This document shows positions 9,521 through 18,535 of a stretch of DNA of 64,000 nucleotides, piece after piece. This DNA is from Paraglaciecola sp. L3A3 (GTDB taxonomy: Bacteria; Pseudomonadota; Gammaproteobacteria; Enterobacterales; Alteromonadaceae), in NCBI RefSeq assembly GCF_009796765.1, contig NZ_CP047023.1:5244777-5308776 (forward strand), given 5' to 3'. A program made the position numbers and the translations under genes. The notes below the pieces were generated by a model. The model did not search any database and was not told the DNA's origin. It saw only the letters and a program-made list of their open reading frames with translations. The stretch's first letter is position 1. Every line of letters begins with the position of its first letter.

Positions 9521-9591
9521 TCTTTATCACATAGGTAGAAATTTTCTGTGCTTCTCCAACTTGGATTAGCACACAATTTCACTTTTTAAAT

Positions 9592-9819
9592 ACCCTGAAC
9601 TCGGATGAAGAATTGTCGTGTCAATTTAATTTTTACCAAAGATTTCACGGTTTACAGATACACATTCATTTTGATTTACATCAACACTTACTCGATGGCG
9701 ATATTTTTGTGGATAACAAGGCGGATTTTCTAACAATAGCTGGCTATTGTTAGAAAATCTAACGCAGTTAAGCGCAAAAAAACGTTATTGAGATGCTCGG
9801 CTTATCCAGTATTCAGGTT
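9592..9819 (+). repeat. Miniature repeat element, copy A (~228 bp, MITE-like)
   Basis: The stretch starts with a diverged inverted end (ACCCTGAACTCGGATGAAG) and ends with CTTATCCAGTATTCAGGTT (9801-9819). It carries a central hairpin with perfect 17-bp arms (9724-9740 and 9743-9759, 2-nt loop). A second copy of the same length and layout is at 32973-33202 on the opposite strand, with shared internal boxes (ATTTTTGTG near the hairpin, CGTTAT.GAG after it, the CGGCTTATCCAGTATTCAGG end). No protein is encoded. Terminal inverted repeats plus a palindromic core suggest a non-autonomous transposable element. The rest of the 580-bp gap (9521-10100) holds a small GCAACAC/GTGTTGC hairpin (9830-9848) and the leader of the DUF2589 gene. 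Confidence 0.75.
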
Positions 9820-10021
9820 AACTAATTCGGCAACACTTTTCGTGTTGCTAATCCTTTCTAACATAAGCAATACAAAAACCAGCAATTAAACTGGCAAATA
9901 ATATTACCAATGCTATATATATTGAATGTACTGATAGGTTGCAGTACCCATTCTAGTTGAATGAAATTCTGAATTATTCGGTACAAAGTGGTGTATTAAA
10001 ACATATACATTCACGCCACCA

Positions 10022-10050
10022 CCTGATTTGCTTTAAACAAATTAGGTTTT
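10022..10050 (+). terminator. Hairpin with T-tract in leader of DUF2589 gene
   Basis: CCTGATTTG (10022-10030) pairs with CAAATTAGG (10038-10046) and is followed by TTTT, about 55 bases before the DUF2589 start. A second small hairpin (ACCTG/CAGGT, 10063-10082) lies between it and the ribosome site. It could end transcription arriving from upstream or act as a leader attenuator. Confidence 0.4.
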
Positions 10051-10100
10051 AATAATGCAGTCACCTGAACTTATATCCAGGTATAACCAAGGAAATTGTC

Positions 10101-10679
10101 ATGGCAATAGGAGAAGAACTTTCCAGTATTGACTTTAAATCTATGATTGGTGGGCCTTTAGATGCTGTTGTACGAGCCCAAGCCCAGTCAGCTCAAACCT
10201 CGGTGGACTTTATCAAAGCAGTCGGGTTTGATGAAGATACCAACGAACCAACTATGGTGACATTTAGTTACATGAAAGCGGTAGAAATAAAAGATGCCGA
10301 CGGAAATGTAACTTCAGTAGAACCGAAAAAGTTTGATTTAACAGTCCCAATACTCACTATGTTACCTATCCCCTTTATTCGGGTAGAAGAAACAACTATT
10401 AGCTTTAACGCAAAAATAAACTCAGTACAGGAGTCTACAACATCATCATCCAAAAGCCTTAACGCAAGTTTATCTGCCAAAGGTGGATGGGGACCGGTCT
10501 CAGTCAAAGTTAGCGCGAGTTATTCCAGCAAAAGCGCAAAATCCAGTTCATCCAAAATTGAACGAACATATAGTTTGTCGGTAAATGTAAGAGCAGTTCA
10601 AGATGAATTGCCCGCAGGAACTGAAAAACTATTAGGTATTTTAGAAAACTCTATAACGGAAGTGGAATCGGCAGCTTAA
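10101..10679 (+). CDS. DUF2589 domain-containing protein
   Basis: A 192-residue protein covering the whole DUF2589 family. Recognisable blocks are SSIDFKSMIGGPLDAVVRAQAQ near the N-terminus, SVDFIKAVGFDED, LTVPILTMLPIPFIRVEE (about residue 85-105) and ISFNAKINS, followed by a Ser/Lys-rich stretch (residues about 110-155) that looks repetitive and flexible, then a C-terminal YSLSVNVRAVQDELPAG strand. No signal peptide or membrane segment is visible, so it is probably cytoplasmic. Ribosome site AAGGA precedes ATG. Its function is unknown; it heads a three-gene cassette and is separated from the next gene by a hairpin that could raise its relative expression. Confidence 0.85.
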   Translation: MAIGEELSSIDFKSMIGGPLDAVVRAQAQSAQTSVDFIKAVGFDEDTNEPTMVTFSYMKAVEIKDADGNVTSVEPKKFDLTVPILTMLPIPFIRVEETTISFNAKINSVQESTTSSSKSLNASLSAKGGWGPVSVKVSASYSSKSAKSSSSKIERTYSLSVNVRAVQDELPAGTEKLLGILENSITEVESAA

Positions 10680-10683
10680 TTTT

Positions 10684-10711
10684 AAGGGGCATTTTGCCCC
10701 TTTCTATTTTG
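10684..10711 (+). terminator. Intercistronic terminator/attenuator after DUF2589 gene
   Basis: AAGGGGC (10684-10690) pairs with GCCCCTT (10696-10702) around a 5-nt loop and is followed by TTCTATTTT. The layout is that of a partial intrinsic terminator, which would make the DUF2589 protein more abundant than the two downstream products. Confidence 0.6.
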
Positions 10712-10733
10712 AGTAAAACTACAGAGGTTGGAT

Positions 10734-11429
10734 ATGTCAGAATTAAGTGAAGTGTTAGGTGCTGTGATGATCAGTTTAGTTCATGCTAGGCGTTTAGCAG
10801 ATGAAGAAACAGCAGCTGTAGCTGAGTATTATAAAGATAACCCTTTATTAGAGGGCATGAGCTTACCCAGAGTACGTGTGCCAGAATTAACCATAGATAT
10901 GCCTATTACATTTGAACAGCATATCCCAGCCAAAGATGCCGAACTAGATACACCAAGTAATATTCATAAAGCACTGATGGAACAATTTAAACAGAGTCTA
11001 GATGATGAAGATATTCTGAGTAAAACCAAAAGTTTTCAGGCTTCTTTTGATAAAGAGTCAAAACTGGCTTTAGACAAAATATCTGAAATGCAGCGTTCAG
11101 GAAATACTCGCGTTACCCGTGAAGCATTATTGAGAAGTATTGATGATGCTTTTGCCAAGTCACTGAAAAAGAATACAGCCAATAAAGAAATTCCATTTGA
11201 AAAAACCCAAGTAGTAAACAAATCAATTAGGCATAAGCTATCTCAAGTGGCATTAAAATCTAATTCTTATCCTTTGTCTTTAGTCGCTAACGCAACGACT
11301 AGCTCAATCAAAGAGTCAACTAATCCAGCCAATAGCGTAAGGTTACAAATAACCTTACGTGAAGAAGGATTAGAATGGGCAACGAGTAGTCAGGATGGCA
11401 AAATCAAAAATCGCTTACAACCTGAGTAA
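10734..11429 (+). CDS. Conserved hypothetical protein, DUF2589-cassette partner 1
   Basis: A 231-residue soluble protein of unknown function. I use ATG 10734, with AGAGG 7 bases upstream, rather than the in-frame TTG at 10728. Residues 1-70 look like the conserved core: SEVLGAVMISLVHARRLADE as an amphipathic helix, then NPLLEGMSLPRVRVPELTID with alternating beta-strand character. The middle (80-170) is helical, charged and low in complexity. The last 40 residues return to strands (VRLQITLREEGLEWA). Strand segments such as 'VPELTIDMPITFE' recall those of DUF2589 itself, suggesting it could pair with that protein. It lies between two cassette members on the same strand. Confidence 0.7.
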   Translation: MSELSEVLGAVMISLVHARRLADEETAAVAEYYKDNPLLEGMSLPRVRVPELTIDMPITFEQHIPAKDAELDTPSNIHKALMEQFKQSLDDEDILSKTKSFQASFDKESKLALDKISEMQRSGNTRVTREALLRSIDDAFAKSLKKNTANKEIPFEKTQVVNKSIRHKLSQVALKSNSYPLSLVANATTSSIKESTNPANSVRLQITLREEGLEWATSSQDGKIKNRLQPE

Positions 11430-11432
11430 ATT

Positions 11433-12002
11433 ATGCGCTCTATTGCTAAAGAAAAAATTATCCAGCAGCTGTTACAGTTAACGAATATCACTGACCAATA
11501 CATGTTATTAGATCCTAGTTATCCACAAAAATCTTTAACTTGGTTAGTTGAGACTGAAAAGCACTTAGAACCGCTTCGTCTGCCTGTTGTATCAAGGCTC
11601 GCAACCTTAAGAGGTATGTTGGTAGCCTGTGACGACGGATACCAAGATCCAAATATATCCCAATCATCACGCAGCAAACGTAAGGCTAAGAGAGCTTTAA
11701 CTGCGCAAATTATCAGCCAAGCGGAACAAGCTCTTAGAGAAGAGGTTGACATTATTGATCACGGTTTTAGTGAATTAATAGACAAGTTATCTCAGTTATT
11801 AGCCATTAGATTTGCTCAACAAGAGCTACCAACAACCCCACAAGTGACTATGGGATACGTAGACAATATCTGGCGATTACTAGGCGACAACCAAGAAACC
11901 AAAAGCATGTATAGATATATAGAAGCGAGAGTTGGAGAAACTGATCGTCGATATTTATTACAAACACTATTAGACAACATGTTATCTCATAATAACGAAT
12001 AA
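11433..12002 (+). CDS. Conserved hypothetical protein, DUF2589-cassette partner 2
   Basis: A 189-residue soluble, mostly helical protein that starts 3 bases after the previous stop codon, so it is almost certainly co-translated with it. Visible segments are IIQQLLQLTNITDQYMLLD, LTWLVETEKHLEPLRLPVVSR, a basic RSKRKAKRAL patch near residue 90, a second helical block (SELIDKLSQLLAI) and a C-terminal ETDRRYLLQTLLDNML. No catalytic motif is recognised. Tail-to-tail with tusA, only 4 bases apart, which marks the end of the cassette. Confidence 0.7.
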   Translation: MRSIAKEKIIQQLLQLTNITDQYMLLDPSYPQKSLTWLVETEKHLEPLRLPVVSRLATLRGMLVACDDGYQDPNISQSSRSKRKAKRALTAQIISQAEQALREEVDIIDHGFSELIDKLSQLLAIRFAQQELPTTPQVTMGYVDNIWRLLGDNQETKSMYRYIEARVGETDRRYLLQTLLDNMLSHNNE

Positions 12003-12006
12003 CTAA

Positions 12007-12258
12007 TTAACGACCTTTCTTCACTACATATCTATATGGGCTTTTGTCAATATCAGTTGCCACCAACTCATGTTCCATAAAACGGCAAAAGCTAGGAATA
12101 TCACGAGTGGTAGAATGATCATCCGCGGTCACACATAAGGTTTGACCCACTTGCATTTCGCGAATTTTTAACCGCACCATCATTACCGGTTCTGGGCAAC
12201 GCAGACCTAAAGCATCAAGTTCAAAATCAGCGTTATCGAAGAAGTTTAATTCACTCAA
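12007..12258 (-). CDS. tusA: Sulfurtransferase TusA
   Basis: An 83-residue TusA protein, a small sulfur carrier that accepts persulfide from IscS and passes it to TusBCD for 2-thiolation of the tRNA wobble uridine. The signature [16 protein letters not shown] contains the sulfur-bearing cysteine in CPEP, and the [18 protein letters not shown] and PYRYVVKKG segments follow E. coli TusA almost position by position. Length is normal. It is 4 bases downstream of pyrE on the same strand, so probably the last gene of an rph-pyrE-tusA unit. Confidence 0.93.
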   Translation of the reverse strand: MSELNFFDNADFELDALGLRCPEPVMMVRLKIREMQVGQTLCVTADDHSTTRDIPSFCRFMEHELVATDIDKSPYRYVVKKGR

Positions 12259-12262
12259 AAAA

Positions 12263-12904
12263 CTAAATCCCGTAATCGACTCTATACTGTTGAATATTAG
12301 CCAGATGTTCAGCCATATCTGTCTTATCCGCTAAATATTCAACTAGGTCAGCTAAACTAACAATAGACACTACTTGAGTATTAAAATCACGCTCGACTTC
12401 TTGAATGGCCGACAACTCACCTTGACCTTTTTCTTGTCTGTCTAAAGCAATCAACACCCCAGCTAACTCAGCATTATTCTGTTGGATCAACAACATAGAT
12501 TCACGAATAGCAGTACCCGCAGTAATGACATCATCCACCAGCATAATCTTCCCCGCTAATGGGCTACCTACCAAACTGCCGCCTTCACCATGGGTTTTAG
12601 CTTCTTTACGATTAAAACAATAAGGCTTATCTACGCCGTGTTTATCGGCTAGAGCAACGGCTGTAGTGGTAGCAATGGGAATACCTTTATACGCAGGGCC
12701 AAACAACACATCGTAATCAATATTAGCTGATTGCAAAGCTTGCGCATAAAACTGGCCAAGCTTAGCTAAATCACCACCGGTATTAAATAAACCAGCGTTA
12801 AAAAAGTACGGGCTAGTACGCCCTGACTTAAGGGTAAATTGCCCAAATTTTAAAACATTTCGAGCAAGGGCAAATTCAATAAATTCTTTTTGATAATCCT
12901 GCAT
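12263..12904 (-). CDS. pyrE: Orotate phosphoribosyltransferase
   Basis: A 213-residue PyrE, which makes orotidine 5'-phosphate from orotate and PRPP in pyrimidine synthesis. The PRPP-binding motif is [17 protein letters not shown] (about residues 120-136). The N-terminal [16 protein letters not shown] and the [10 protein letters not shown] loop are characteristic of the family, and the length matches E. coli PyrE (213). It follows rph by 22 bases, the same order as in enterobacteria (rph-pyrE). Confidence 0.96.
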   Translation of the reverse strand: MQDYQKEFIEFALARNVLKFGQFTLKSGRTSPYFFNAGLFNTGGDLAKLGQFYAQALQSANIDYDVLFGPAYKGIPIATTTAVALADKHGVDKPYCFNRKEAKTHGEGGSLVGSPLAGKIMLVDDVITAGTAIRESMLLIQQNNAELAGVLIALDRQEKGQGELSAIQEVERDFNTQVVSIVSLADLVEYLADKTDMAEHLANIQQYRVDYGI

Positions 12905-12926
12905 AGTTAACTCTAATTCTGGTGGT

Positions 12927-13640
12927 TTAATTTAAGGCTGATTTTTGTTCGTCAAATAATTCACGAATACCGTGTTTAGCTAACTCTAACATTTCGTTTA
13001 ATTCATCAAAGTCAAAAGGTTCGCCCTCGGCAGTACCTTGTACTTCAATCAATTTTCCTGTGTCTGTCATCACAACATTCATATCTGTTTCAGCATCAGA
13101 ATCTTCAAGGTATTCTAAGTCAGCAATAGCCACACCTTTGTAAACGCCGACAGACAAAGCTGCAATCATATGTTTAATAGGATTGGTTTTTAAAATCCCT
13201 TTGGCGCGCATCCAACTTAAGGCATCAGCTAAAGCTACACATGCTCCTGTAATAGAAGCAGTTCGAGTACCGCCGTCAGCTTGAATAACATCACAATCAA
13301 CTACTATGGTGTTTTCGCCTAATAATTTCAAATCAACCGCAGCACGCAAAGAACGAGCGATTAAACGTTGGATCTCAAGAGTACGACCACCTTGTTTACC
13401 ACGAGCAGCTTCACGATCAGAACGAGTATGAGTCGCTCTTGGTAACATGCTGTATTCTGCTGTTACCCAACCTTTACCTTTACCTTTCATAAAACGAGGC
13501 ACACCTTCAGTCACAGAGGCATTACATAATACCTTGGTATTGCCAAATTCAATTAATACTGAACCTTCAGCGTGACAGGTAAAGTTTCTAGTAATAGTTA
13601 CAGGGCGGATTTGGCTTGCAGTTCTTCCACTCGGACGCAT
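12927..13640 (-). CDS. rph: Ribonuclease PH
   Basis: A 237-238-residue phosphorolytic 3'-5' exoribonuclease that trims tRNA 3' ends. The start is set at ATG 13640 because the family begins MRPSGR..(N)[12 protein letters not shown], and a GGAG ribosome site lies upstream; an in-frame ATG/TTG 12-15 bases earlier is less likely. Conserved blocks include [38 protein letters not shown], and [17 protein letters not shown] (phosphate-binding region). It is divergent from yicC, as in E. coli. Confidence 0.95.
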   Translation of the reverse strand: MRPSGRTASQIRPVTITRNFTCHAEGSVLIEFGNTKVLCNASVTEGVPRFMKGKGKGWVTAEYSMLPRATHTRSDREAARGKQGGRTLEIQRLIARSLRAAVDLKLLGENTIVVDCDVIQADGGTRTASITGACVALADALSWMRAKGILKTNPIKHMIAALSVGVYKGVAIADLEYLEDSDAETDMNVVMTDTGKLIEVQGTAEGEPFDFDELNEMLELAKHGIRELFDEQKSALN

Positions 13641-13782
13641 GGTGTACTCCATCAATAAATTTGCGGCGAATTATAACCACAAAGTCTTTAAGCGTCCTGA
13701 ATAATTAACCCAATTATTTGTTCCACTCTAATCTGACATAGAATTAAAAGTGAATGACACTCGCAGATAAGCCATTCAGAGG

Positions 13783-13788
13783 TATAAT
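13783..13788 (+). promoter_or_regulatory. Putative -10 box for yicC
   Basis: TATAAT occurs 31 bases before the yicC start in the rph-yicC divergent gap. No good -35 hexamer stands at 17 bp, so the assignment rests on the perfect -10 match and position. Confidence 0.4.
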
Positions 13789-13818
13789 AGCCACACTTAA
13801 ACTTTTGGAGTGATTTTG

Positions 13819-14682
13819 ATGATTTACAGTATGACCGCCTTTGCCCGCCGAGAACTTAAAGCCGAGTGGGGCACAGCTGTATGGGAGATTCGCTCAGTTA
13901 ATCAAAGGTTTTTAGAAACTTATTTTCGTTTACCTGAACAATTCAAAAGCATGGAGCCAGTGCTACGCGAACGTTTTCGTAAAAGTTTACAACGAGGAAA
14001 AGTCGAATGCGCCTTAAGATTTGTTGCTAACGATGCGGCCGTTGGACAATTAAGCTTAAACGAAAATCTCGCTAAACAGTTAATGCAAGCAGCGGATTGG
14101 GTGCAAAGCCAAGGTTCTACAACTGGTGTAAACCCGGTGGATATTTTACGTTGGCCTGGAGTGATAGCTGCCGAAGAAGCTGATATGGACAGTATTCAAG
14201 GCGACATTCTAAAAGAATTCGATTTAACCCTAAAAGACTTTATTGCCGCCCGTGCCACCGAAGGCGCTAACTTAAAAGTGATGATCGAACAACGCTTAGA
14301 CGGTATTCAGGTTGAAGTGGATAAAGTAACTGGCTTTATGCCAGAAATAATTCAATGGCAACGTGAAAAAATTCAAGCTCGTTTTGCAGAAGCCAAAATT
14401 GAATTAGACGCCACCCGTGTTGAACAAGAAATGGTAATGTTAGCGCAAAAAGTCGACGTGGCCGAAGAACTAGATCGTTTAGTATCACACATAAGTGAAA
14501 CCCGTAAAATCCTCAACAAAGGCGGAGCTATCGGCCGCAGACTTGATTTTATGATGCAAGAATTTAACCGCGAGTCTAACACCCTAGGTTCAAAATCAAT
14601 TAATACCGACACGACCCAATCAGCGGTAGAATTAAAAGTATTGATTGAACAAATGAGAGAACAGATCGCGAATATAGAATAA
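13819..14682 (+). CDS. yicC: YicC family endoribonuclease
   Basis: A 287-residue protein of the YicC/YloC family, endoribonucleases involved in RNA turnover and stress response. I start at ATG 13819 (MIYSMTAFARRE, TTGGAG upstream) rather than GTG 13810; this gives exactly the E. coli YicC length. Hallmarks are IRSVNQRFLETYFRLPEQF near the N-terminus and GRRLDFMMQEFNRESNTLGSK (about residues 238-258). The last seven codons are not the original ones: an integrative element recombined here and its attachment site re-encodes QIANIE plus stop. The original tail lies at about 32822-32842. Confidence 0.95.
   Translation: MIYSMTAFARRELKAEWGTAVWEIRSVNQRFLETYFRLPEQFKSMEPVLRERFRKSLQRGKVECALRFVANDAAVGQLSLNENLAKQLMQAADWVQSQGSTTGVNPVDILRWPGVIAAEEADMDSIQGDILKEFDLTLKDFIAARATEGANLKVMIEQRLDGIQVEVDKVTGFMPEIIQWQREKIQARFAEAKIELDATRVEQEMVMLAQKVDVAEELDRLVSHISETRKILNKGGAIGRRLDFMMQEFNRESNTLGSKSINTDTTQSAVELKVLIEQMREQIANIE
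14660..14675 (+). repeat. attL, 16-bp direct repeat in yicC
   Basis: AACAGATCGCGAATAT overlaps the codons for QIAN of YicC. The following bases (AGAATAA) differ from the right copy (TGAGTAG) but encode the same IE-stop, which suggests that this side derives from the element's attP. Confidence 0.88.
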
Positions 14683-14700
14683 AATTTCATAACGACCCGT

Positions 14701-14733
14701 AAAGTACTTATACAATTGAAATATAAGTACTTT
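14701..14733. repeat. Perfect 12-bp inverted repeat between yicC and integrase
   Basis: AAAGTACTTATA (14701-14712) and TATAAGTACTTT (14722-14733) are perfect arms around 9 bases. It may form a transcript end for yicC replacing the displaced terminator, or be an operator for integrase control. Confidence 0.55.
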
Positions 14734-14788
14734 ATAAAAATACTCGATTCACCACATTTCAAAAACTCTTATAAAAGCTCACATCTTA

Positions 14789-14808
14789 TGTTGACAGAAT
14801 TGTAGACA
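14789..14808 (+). repeat. Left copy of 20-bp arm-type motif
   Basis: TGTTGACAGAATTGTAGACA matches the motif at 32729-32748 at 18 of 20 positions in the same orientation. Another inverted core (TGTCAACA) is at 14843-14850. They lie 18-79 bp before the integrase start and fit the spacing of integrase arm or excisionase sites. Confidence 0.5.
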
Positions 14809-14867
14809 GAGATTGCTTTAACTCTTATAGTTGAACTTTACCTGTCAACATATAAGTAGCTAGTAAA

Positions 14868-16055
14868 GTGTCAATCAAAACAGATAAACAAATCAAAGCG
14901 CTATTGAAAGTGGGTAAGCCAGTTAAGAAAGCTTGTGGTAATGGCCTTTACTTCAGAGTCAGTAAAGAAGTAACTGGCTTTTGGCTTTACAAATACTCAT
15001 TTAACAAAGTTCGTAAAGATATGACTATCGGTCGCTACCCTGAGATGTCGTTTGCAGATGCAAATAAAAGAATCCTTGAGCTTCGCAATTTGGTTGCTAG
15101 CCATAAAGACCCTCAGATAGAAAAAAAAAGAGAGTCACAAAACACCTTTAGAACTGTTGATGATTTGGCTCAAGATTGGCTAGTGACTAAAGCTAAGAAG
15201 GTCAAAAACCCTCAAATTCCCATTCGTGTATATACAAAAGATATCGCGCCTTTGATTGGCAAAATGGCACTAACCGATGTGAGCCCTCTCGACGTCCGTC
15301 GGGTGATTGAAAATATAAATGAAAGCGAAAGGCCTTGCATTGCAAATGATGCTCTTGGATACATGAAGCAATTATTTAGACACGGCATTAAGTTAGACTT
15401 TATTATCAACAATCCTGCGTTAGTCTTTGGCCCAGAAGATGCTGGAGGTAGTGAAGTATCCCGAACTCGATATCTTTCTCAAAAAGAGATAAAAGAAGTA
15501 TTTAAGCAAATTAATATTCATATCGAAACCATCTGTTATGAAAATAAGTTAGCCTTTTTCTTATTGCTTAGTTTAGGTGTTCGAAAGGGAGAATTAATTG
15601 AGTCAACTTGGTCTGAATTTGACTTCGATAAGCGAATTTGGAGTATACCGGCAGAACGAACTAAGACTAACACTGCATTTGAGATTCCCCTTTCTGATAA
15701 CGTATATTCAGTGTTTATGGAGTTAAAGGTATTTGCAAGAGGTTCTGATAACGTTTTTCCAAATCGTCGTGTTAGTAAGCGCTCTAGCCATATAAGTGGT
15801 GACACGCTTAACAGGGCATTAGATAGACTTTTTGACCTATCAGTAGGCAAGTTTGAAAGGTTTACTGTACACGACCTTCGTAGGAGCTTCAGAAGCCTAT
15901 TGGCAGAGCTAAAGGTACCTTCTCATATTGGTGAAAGATGCTTGAACCACAGAATCAGAGGTGTTGAGGGCGTATATGATCGATATGACTATTTTGACGA
16001 ACGAAAAGAGGCGCTTGAAAAAATTAGTAAAGAATTAGCATTGTTGGTGGAATGA
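14868..16055 (+). CDS. int: Tyrosine-type integrase (DUF4102/P4 type)
   Basis: A 395-residue site-specific recombinase that would integrate and excise the surrounding element. The N-terminal DUF4102-like arm-binding region includes NGLYFRVSKEVTGFWLYKY and MTIGRYPEMSFADANKRI (residues about 24-80). The core-binding domain spans about 95-190. The catalytic domain begins near 200 and shows Arg in LGVRKGELIEST, HDLRRSF (His and Arg of box II), the NHR segment and the nucleophile region VYDRYDYF. The start is GTG 14868. It is directly adjacent to attL, the usual place for the integrase of such an element. Confidence 0.93.
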   Translation: MSIKTDKQIKALLKVGKPVKKACGNGLYFRVSKEVTGFWLYKYSFNKVRKDMTIGRYPEMSFADANKRILELRNLVASHKDPQIEKKRESQNTFRTVDDLAQDWLVTKAKKVKNPQIPIRVYTKDIAPLIGKMALTDVSPLDVRRVIENINESERPCIANDALGYMKQLFRHGIKLDFIINNPALVFGPEDAGGSEVSRTRYLSQKEIKEVFKQINIHIETICYENKLAFFLLLSLGVRKGELIESTWSEFDFDKRIWSIPAERTKTNTAFEIPLSDNVYSVFMELKVFARGSDNVFPNRRVSKRSSHISGDTLNRALDRLFDLSVGKFERFTVHDLRRSFRSLLAELKVPSHIGERCLNHRIRGVEGVYDRYDYFDERKEALEKISKELALLVE

Positions 16056-16467
16056 CAACATTTATTTAAGTATAGCAATGCGATGACTATTTGAACTCAC
16101 AGAACAATGCGGAATTGTAGCTATGTGCCATAAGGAGCCATTCAACTTATAATAAATAAACGTCACAGACCCCATCAATTTCAACCACGGGGATGTTCGT
16201 AACTCTGCCCCCGTAAATTTATCCGTACCGCTCAAAAAAAAGAACCACAAACACGGCGGGAAACACAATTGTAGTAGGGAGTATCAATTAGACTGATTTG
16301 GCTTTTTCGTGGCTAAGGCATAACAGACCATCCGTGGTTGTTTGAATACCTTAAAGTTTAGGACATAACCATTAGTTTGCTTCTTTTAAAGATGGGTGTC
16401 ATCTTTGGTTTTTTAACGACATATACAAAGAACCCGAGCCTAAAGCGCTGTTAGTTGTTTATGTAGA
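16056..16467. other. Gap with no intact gene after integrase
   Basis: About 410 bases with no credible coding signal. The minus strand has a 68-codon open stretch (16062-16268) without a plausible start context. A GGGGTCTGTGACGTTTATTTA-like segment on the minus strand resembles short repeat-associated sequences but I cannot assign it. Confidence 0.4.
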
Positions 16468-16806
16468 CTACTTTAAACGGACTGCTATCGATGCTTCATC
16501 TTGGAAATATGATGCCCAGCCAATGTGCAACTTAAAAGAACCTCCCGACCCGAGCGCTTTGCAAGTGGCACCGATATTATTTTTAGAGTTGGCTTTGATA
16601 TACGTTACAAAAGTGCAGACGTTTCTTCCATCCCTACGAGCGTTAATAATTACATCAGCCGATTTTTCTGAAGTATTAGATATCGTTGTAGTTATATATC
16701 CTCCGACCGATCGAATGTTGCCATAATTTAGTCCCTCGGACGTTGGATTTCCGTCACAAGCAGTTAACGTTATAAAGAAAAATAATGCGGCTAAATATTT
16801 GTTCAT
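16468..16806 (-). CDS. Small secreted lipoprotein, unknown function
   Basis: A 112-residue protein starting at ATG 16806, with AAAGGA upstream. Signal peptide LAALFFFITLTAC with a lipobox (LTAC), then a short Gly/Ser-poor linker and a beta-rich domain containing two cysteines (NVCTFV and ATCKALG) that could form a disulfide. No known family is recognised. It lies within the integrated element between integrase and serine recombinase; a cell-surface role such as surface or phage exclusion is only speculation. Confidence 0.65.
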   Translation of the reverse strand: MNKYLAALFFFITLTACDGNPTSEGLNYGNIRSVGGYITTTISNTSEKSADVIINARRDGRNVCTFVTYIKANSKNNIGATCKALGSGGSFKLHIGWASYFQDEASIAVRLK

Positions 16807-17588
16807 TAACACATCCTTTTAATAAATTATCACCGTCAATAGATAGAACATCCAATGAAACTTGCAACTATCTTAGATCCTCAAATTCAAATTAACAAGT
16901 ATTTGGATTATAAGTAAAATAAAACGTCTTTTTCATAAAATGAAAATATATTATTCCTCATATTTTCCATATTGACATCTCCCTTATATCCTTGAGGGAG
17001 TGAAGTCGGTTGTTTTTCGTCTATTACTCAACTTTTTCACATAATTCAGAATTCAAAACAAGCGCCTCCCACTGTTGTGCAAACCAGTTTAAATATTGCT
17101 TTTATTCAAACAGACTTACCTGAGGCGGTGTTCTACTTTGTGGGGGCAATGCTTTGATCAATGTCTGCTGATCGCTCGAAACCGAACTTCGCATTTGATT
17201 AATCGTCATGCTGACGCAACTATAAGATATGAAATATATGAGCAGCTTTTTTTAAGAAAGCATAGCTACCATGGTCGGTTCTTACACCTAGGACTTTGAT
17301 CTTAGCTTACCCTCTTCAATCACTTTTTCGATGAATGGTTTCATAATTGCTTTGAAGAGATTCGCTCATCACGTACTTTTTGCCACCGTAGAAAGGCTGT
17401 CAGCTTTTGACTTACAAAGGTAGTTAGCAAATCCCTGATCGATTTAATGTTTCACCTTCGATTTCATGTTTAATTACTGCGAATTCTTATGGTTAATCCA
17501 TTGACGCCACAGCTACCTATATTTATAGTTGAATACAAGCTATACAAAGCACAACCAGCGTTGCTATCTTGTAAGGAAGACTGTAAAT
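16807..17588. other. Gap with degraded sequence between lipoprotein and recombinase
   Basis: About 780 bases without an intact gene. Open stretches exist (for example 17096-17299 on + and short pieces on -), but none has a ribosome site, family resemblance or consistent codon use. The sequence likely holds remnants of older insertions plus the promoters of the flanking genes. Confidence 0.4.
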
Positions 17589-18263
17589 ATGAAATACGTC
17601 ACTTATCTCCGGGTTAGTACCAAAGAGCAGGGAAAATCGGGGCTGGGCTTAGAAGCCCAGAAACGCGACATAAGACTTTATCTCGACAACTACAGCCCAA
17701 CTCCATACAAAGTTATCGAAGAATTCTTAGAAATCGACTCAGGCGCTAATTCAGCAAGAGCTACTTTAAACGAAGCAATCAATTTGGCTAAAAAACATGA
17801 CGCTACACTATTAGTGGCTAAGCTTGACCGTCTAAGCAGAAAGGTATCGTTCATCGCTTCGTTAATGGAAGATAGGAAGCTAAATTTCAAAGTAGCGACA
17901 ATGCCACATGCAGATCCTTTCCAATTACACATTTACGCGGCCTTAGCGGAACAAGAAAGAGAGTTCATCAGTAAACGTACTAAGGCCGCACTTGCCGAAG
18001 CAAAAGCCCGTGGCGCACGTTTAGGAGGCTTAAGAACAACAACTAATGAACGTAATGTAGCCAAGCGTAAACAAGCTGACCAATTTGCTAAAAGCTTATG
18101 GCCTATAATTGAGCCGATGACTTTAACTTCGGTTGCTTACTCTGATATTGCAAAGCGATTAAACCAAATGAATGTTCAAAGTGCCAACGGAGGCATGTTC
18201 TGGGCAAGCACAGTAAGTAATATAGTGAAAAGAATGAATGAAGTACCAACTATAAGAAAATGA
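17589..18263 (+). CDS. Serine recombinase (resolvase/invertase family)
   Basis: A 224-residue small serine recombinase starting at ATG 17589 (GGAAG upstream; the reading frame stays open for 60 bases before it). The N-terminal catalytic domain shows YLRVSTKEQGKSGLGLEAQ with the nucleophile Ser, DSGANSARATL, LLVAKLDRLSR, and AALAEQEREFISKRTKAAL. The C-terminal region (about 150-224) carries a helix-turn-helix-like DNA-binding segment. These proteins resolve or invert DNA; here it may be cargo of, or a relic inside, the integrative element. It is followed by a hairpin terminator. Confidence 0.88.
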   Translation: MKYVTYLRVSTKEQGKSGLGLEAQKRDIRLYLDNYSPTPYKVIEEFLEIDSGANSARATLNEAINLAKKHDATLLVAKLDRLSRKVSFIASLMEDRKLNFKVATMPHADPFQLHIYAALAEQEREFISKRTKAALAEAKARGARLGGLRTTTNERNVAKRKQADQFAKSLWPIIEPMTLTSVAYSDIAKRLNQMNVQSANGGMFWASTVSNIVKRMNEVPTIRK

Positions 18264-18281
18264 AATATAGCATATATAGCG

Positions 18282-18315
18282 AAATTTCGCGGTAAAAACC
18301 GAAATTTTTATTTAG
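18282..18315 (+). terminator. Terminator after serine recombinase
   Basis: AAATTTCGCGGT pairs with ACCGAAATTT (two-base bulge, A-loop), followed by TTATTTAGTATT. Position 19 bases after the stop codon supports a transcription end. Confidence 0.55.
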
Positions 18316-18535
18316 TATTATTACCAAATATGGAAGGTAGTTATATATCATATTAGTGGCAGTTCGGACTATTTAAGTACTTTAATTATAGCTCTTCTAT
18401 TTTCTGGACCACCGCTTATTCTCAAACCTGCATGCACCCACCAAGATGAAGTATTTAGGTGTCCATAGATCTAAGGAAAGGCGCGCGAAGCGCGACCTAC
18501 TCTTTATTAATTACAATGTAAAGTTCATAAACTAA

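Noticed and set aside
14701..14733. Inverted repeat considered as a CRISPR-like or rho-independent terminator
   Set aside because: Only one unit exists and no T-run follows; recorded as an inverted repeat of uncertain role.
16062..16268. 68-codon minus-strand frame after the integrase
   Set aside because: No start context, no family resemblance, cysteine/proline-rich chance composition.
17096..17299. 67-codon + strand frame
   Set aside because: No ribosome site or recognisable family and poor codon pattern; probably decayed sequence.
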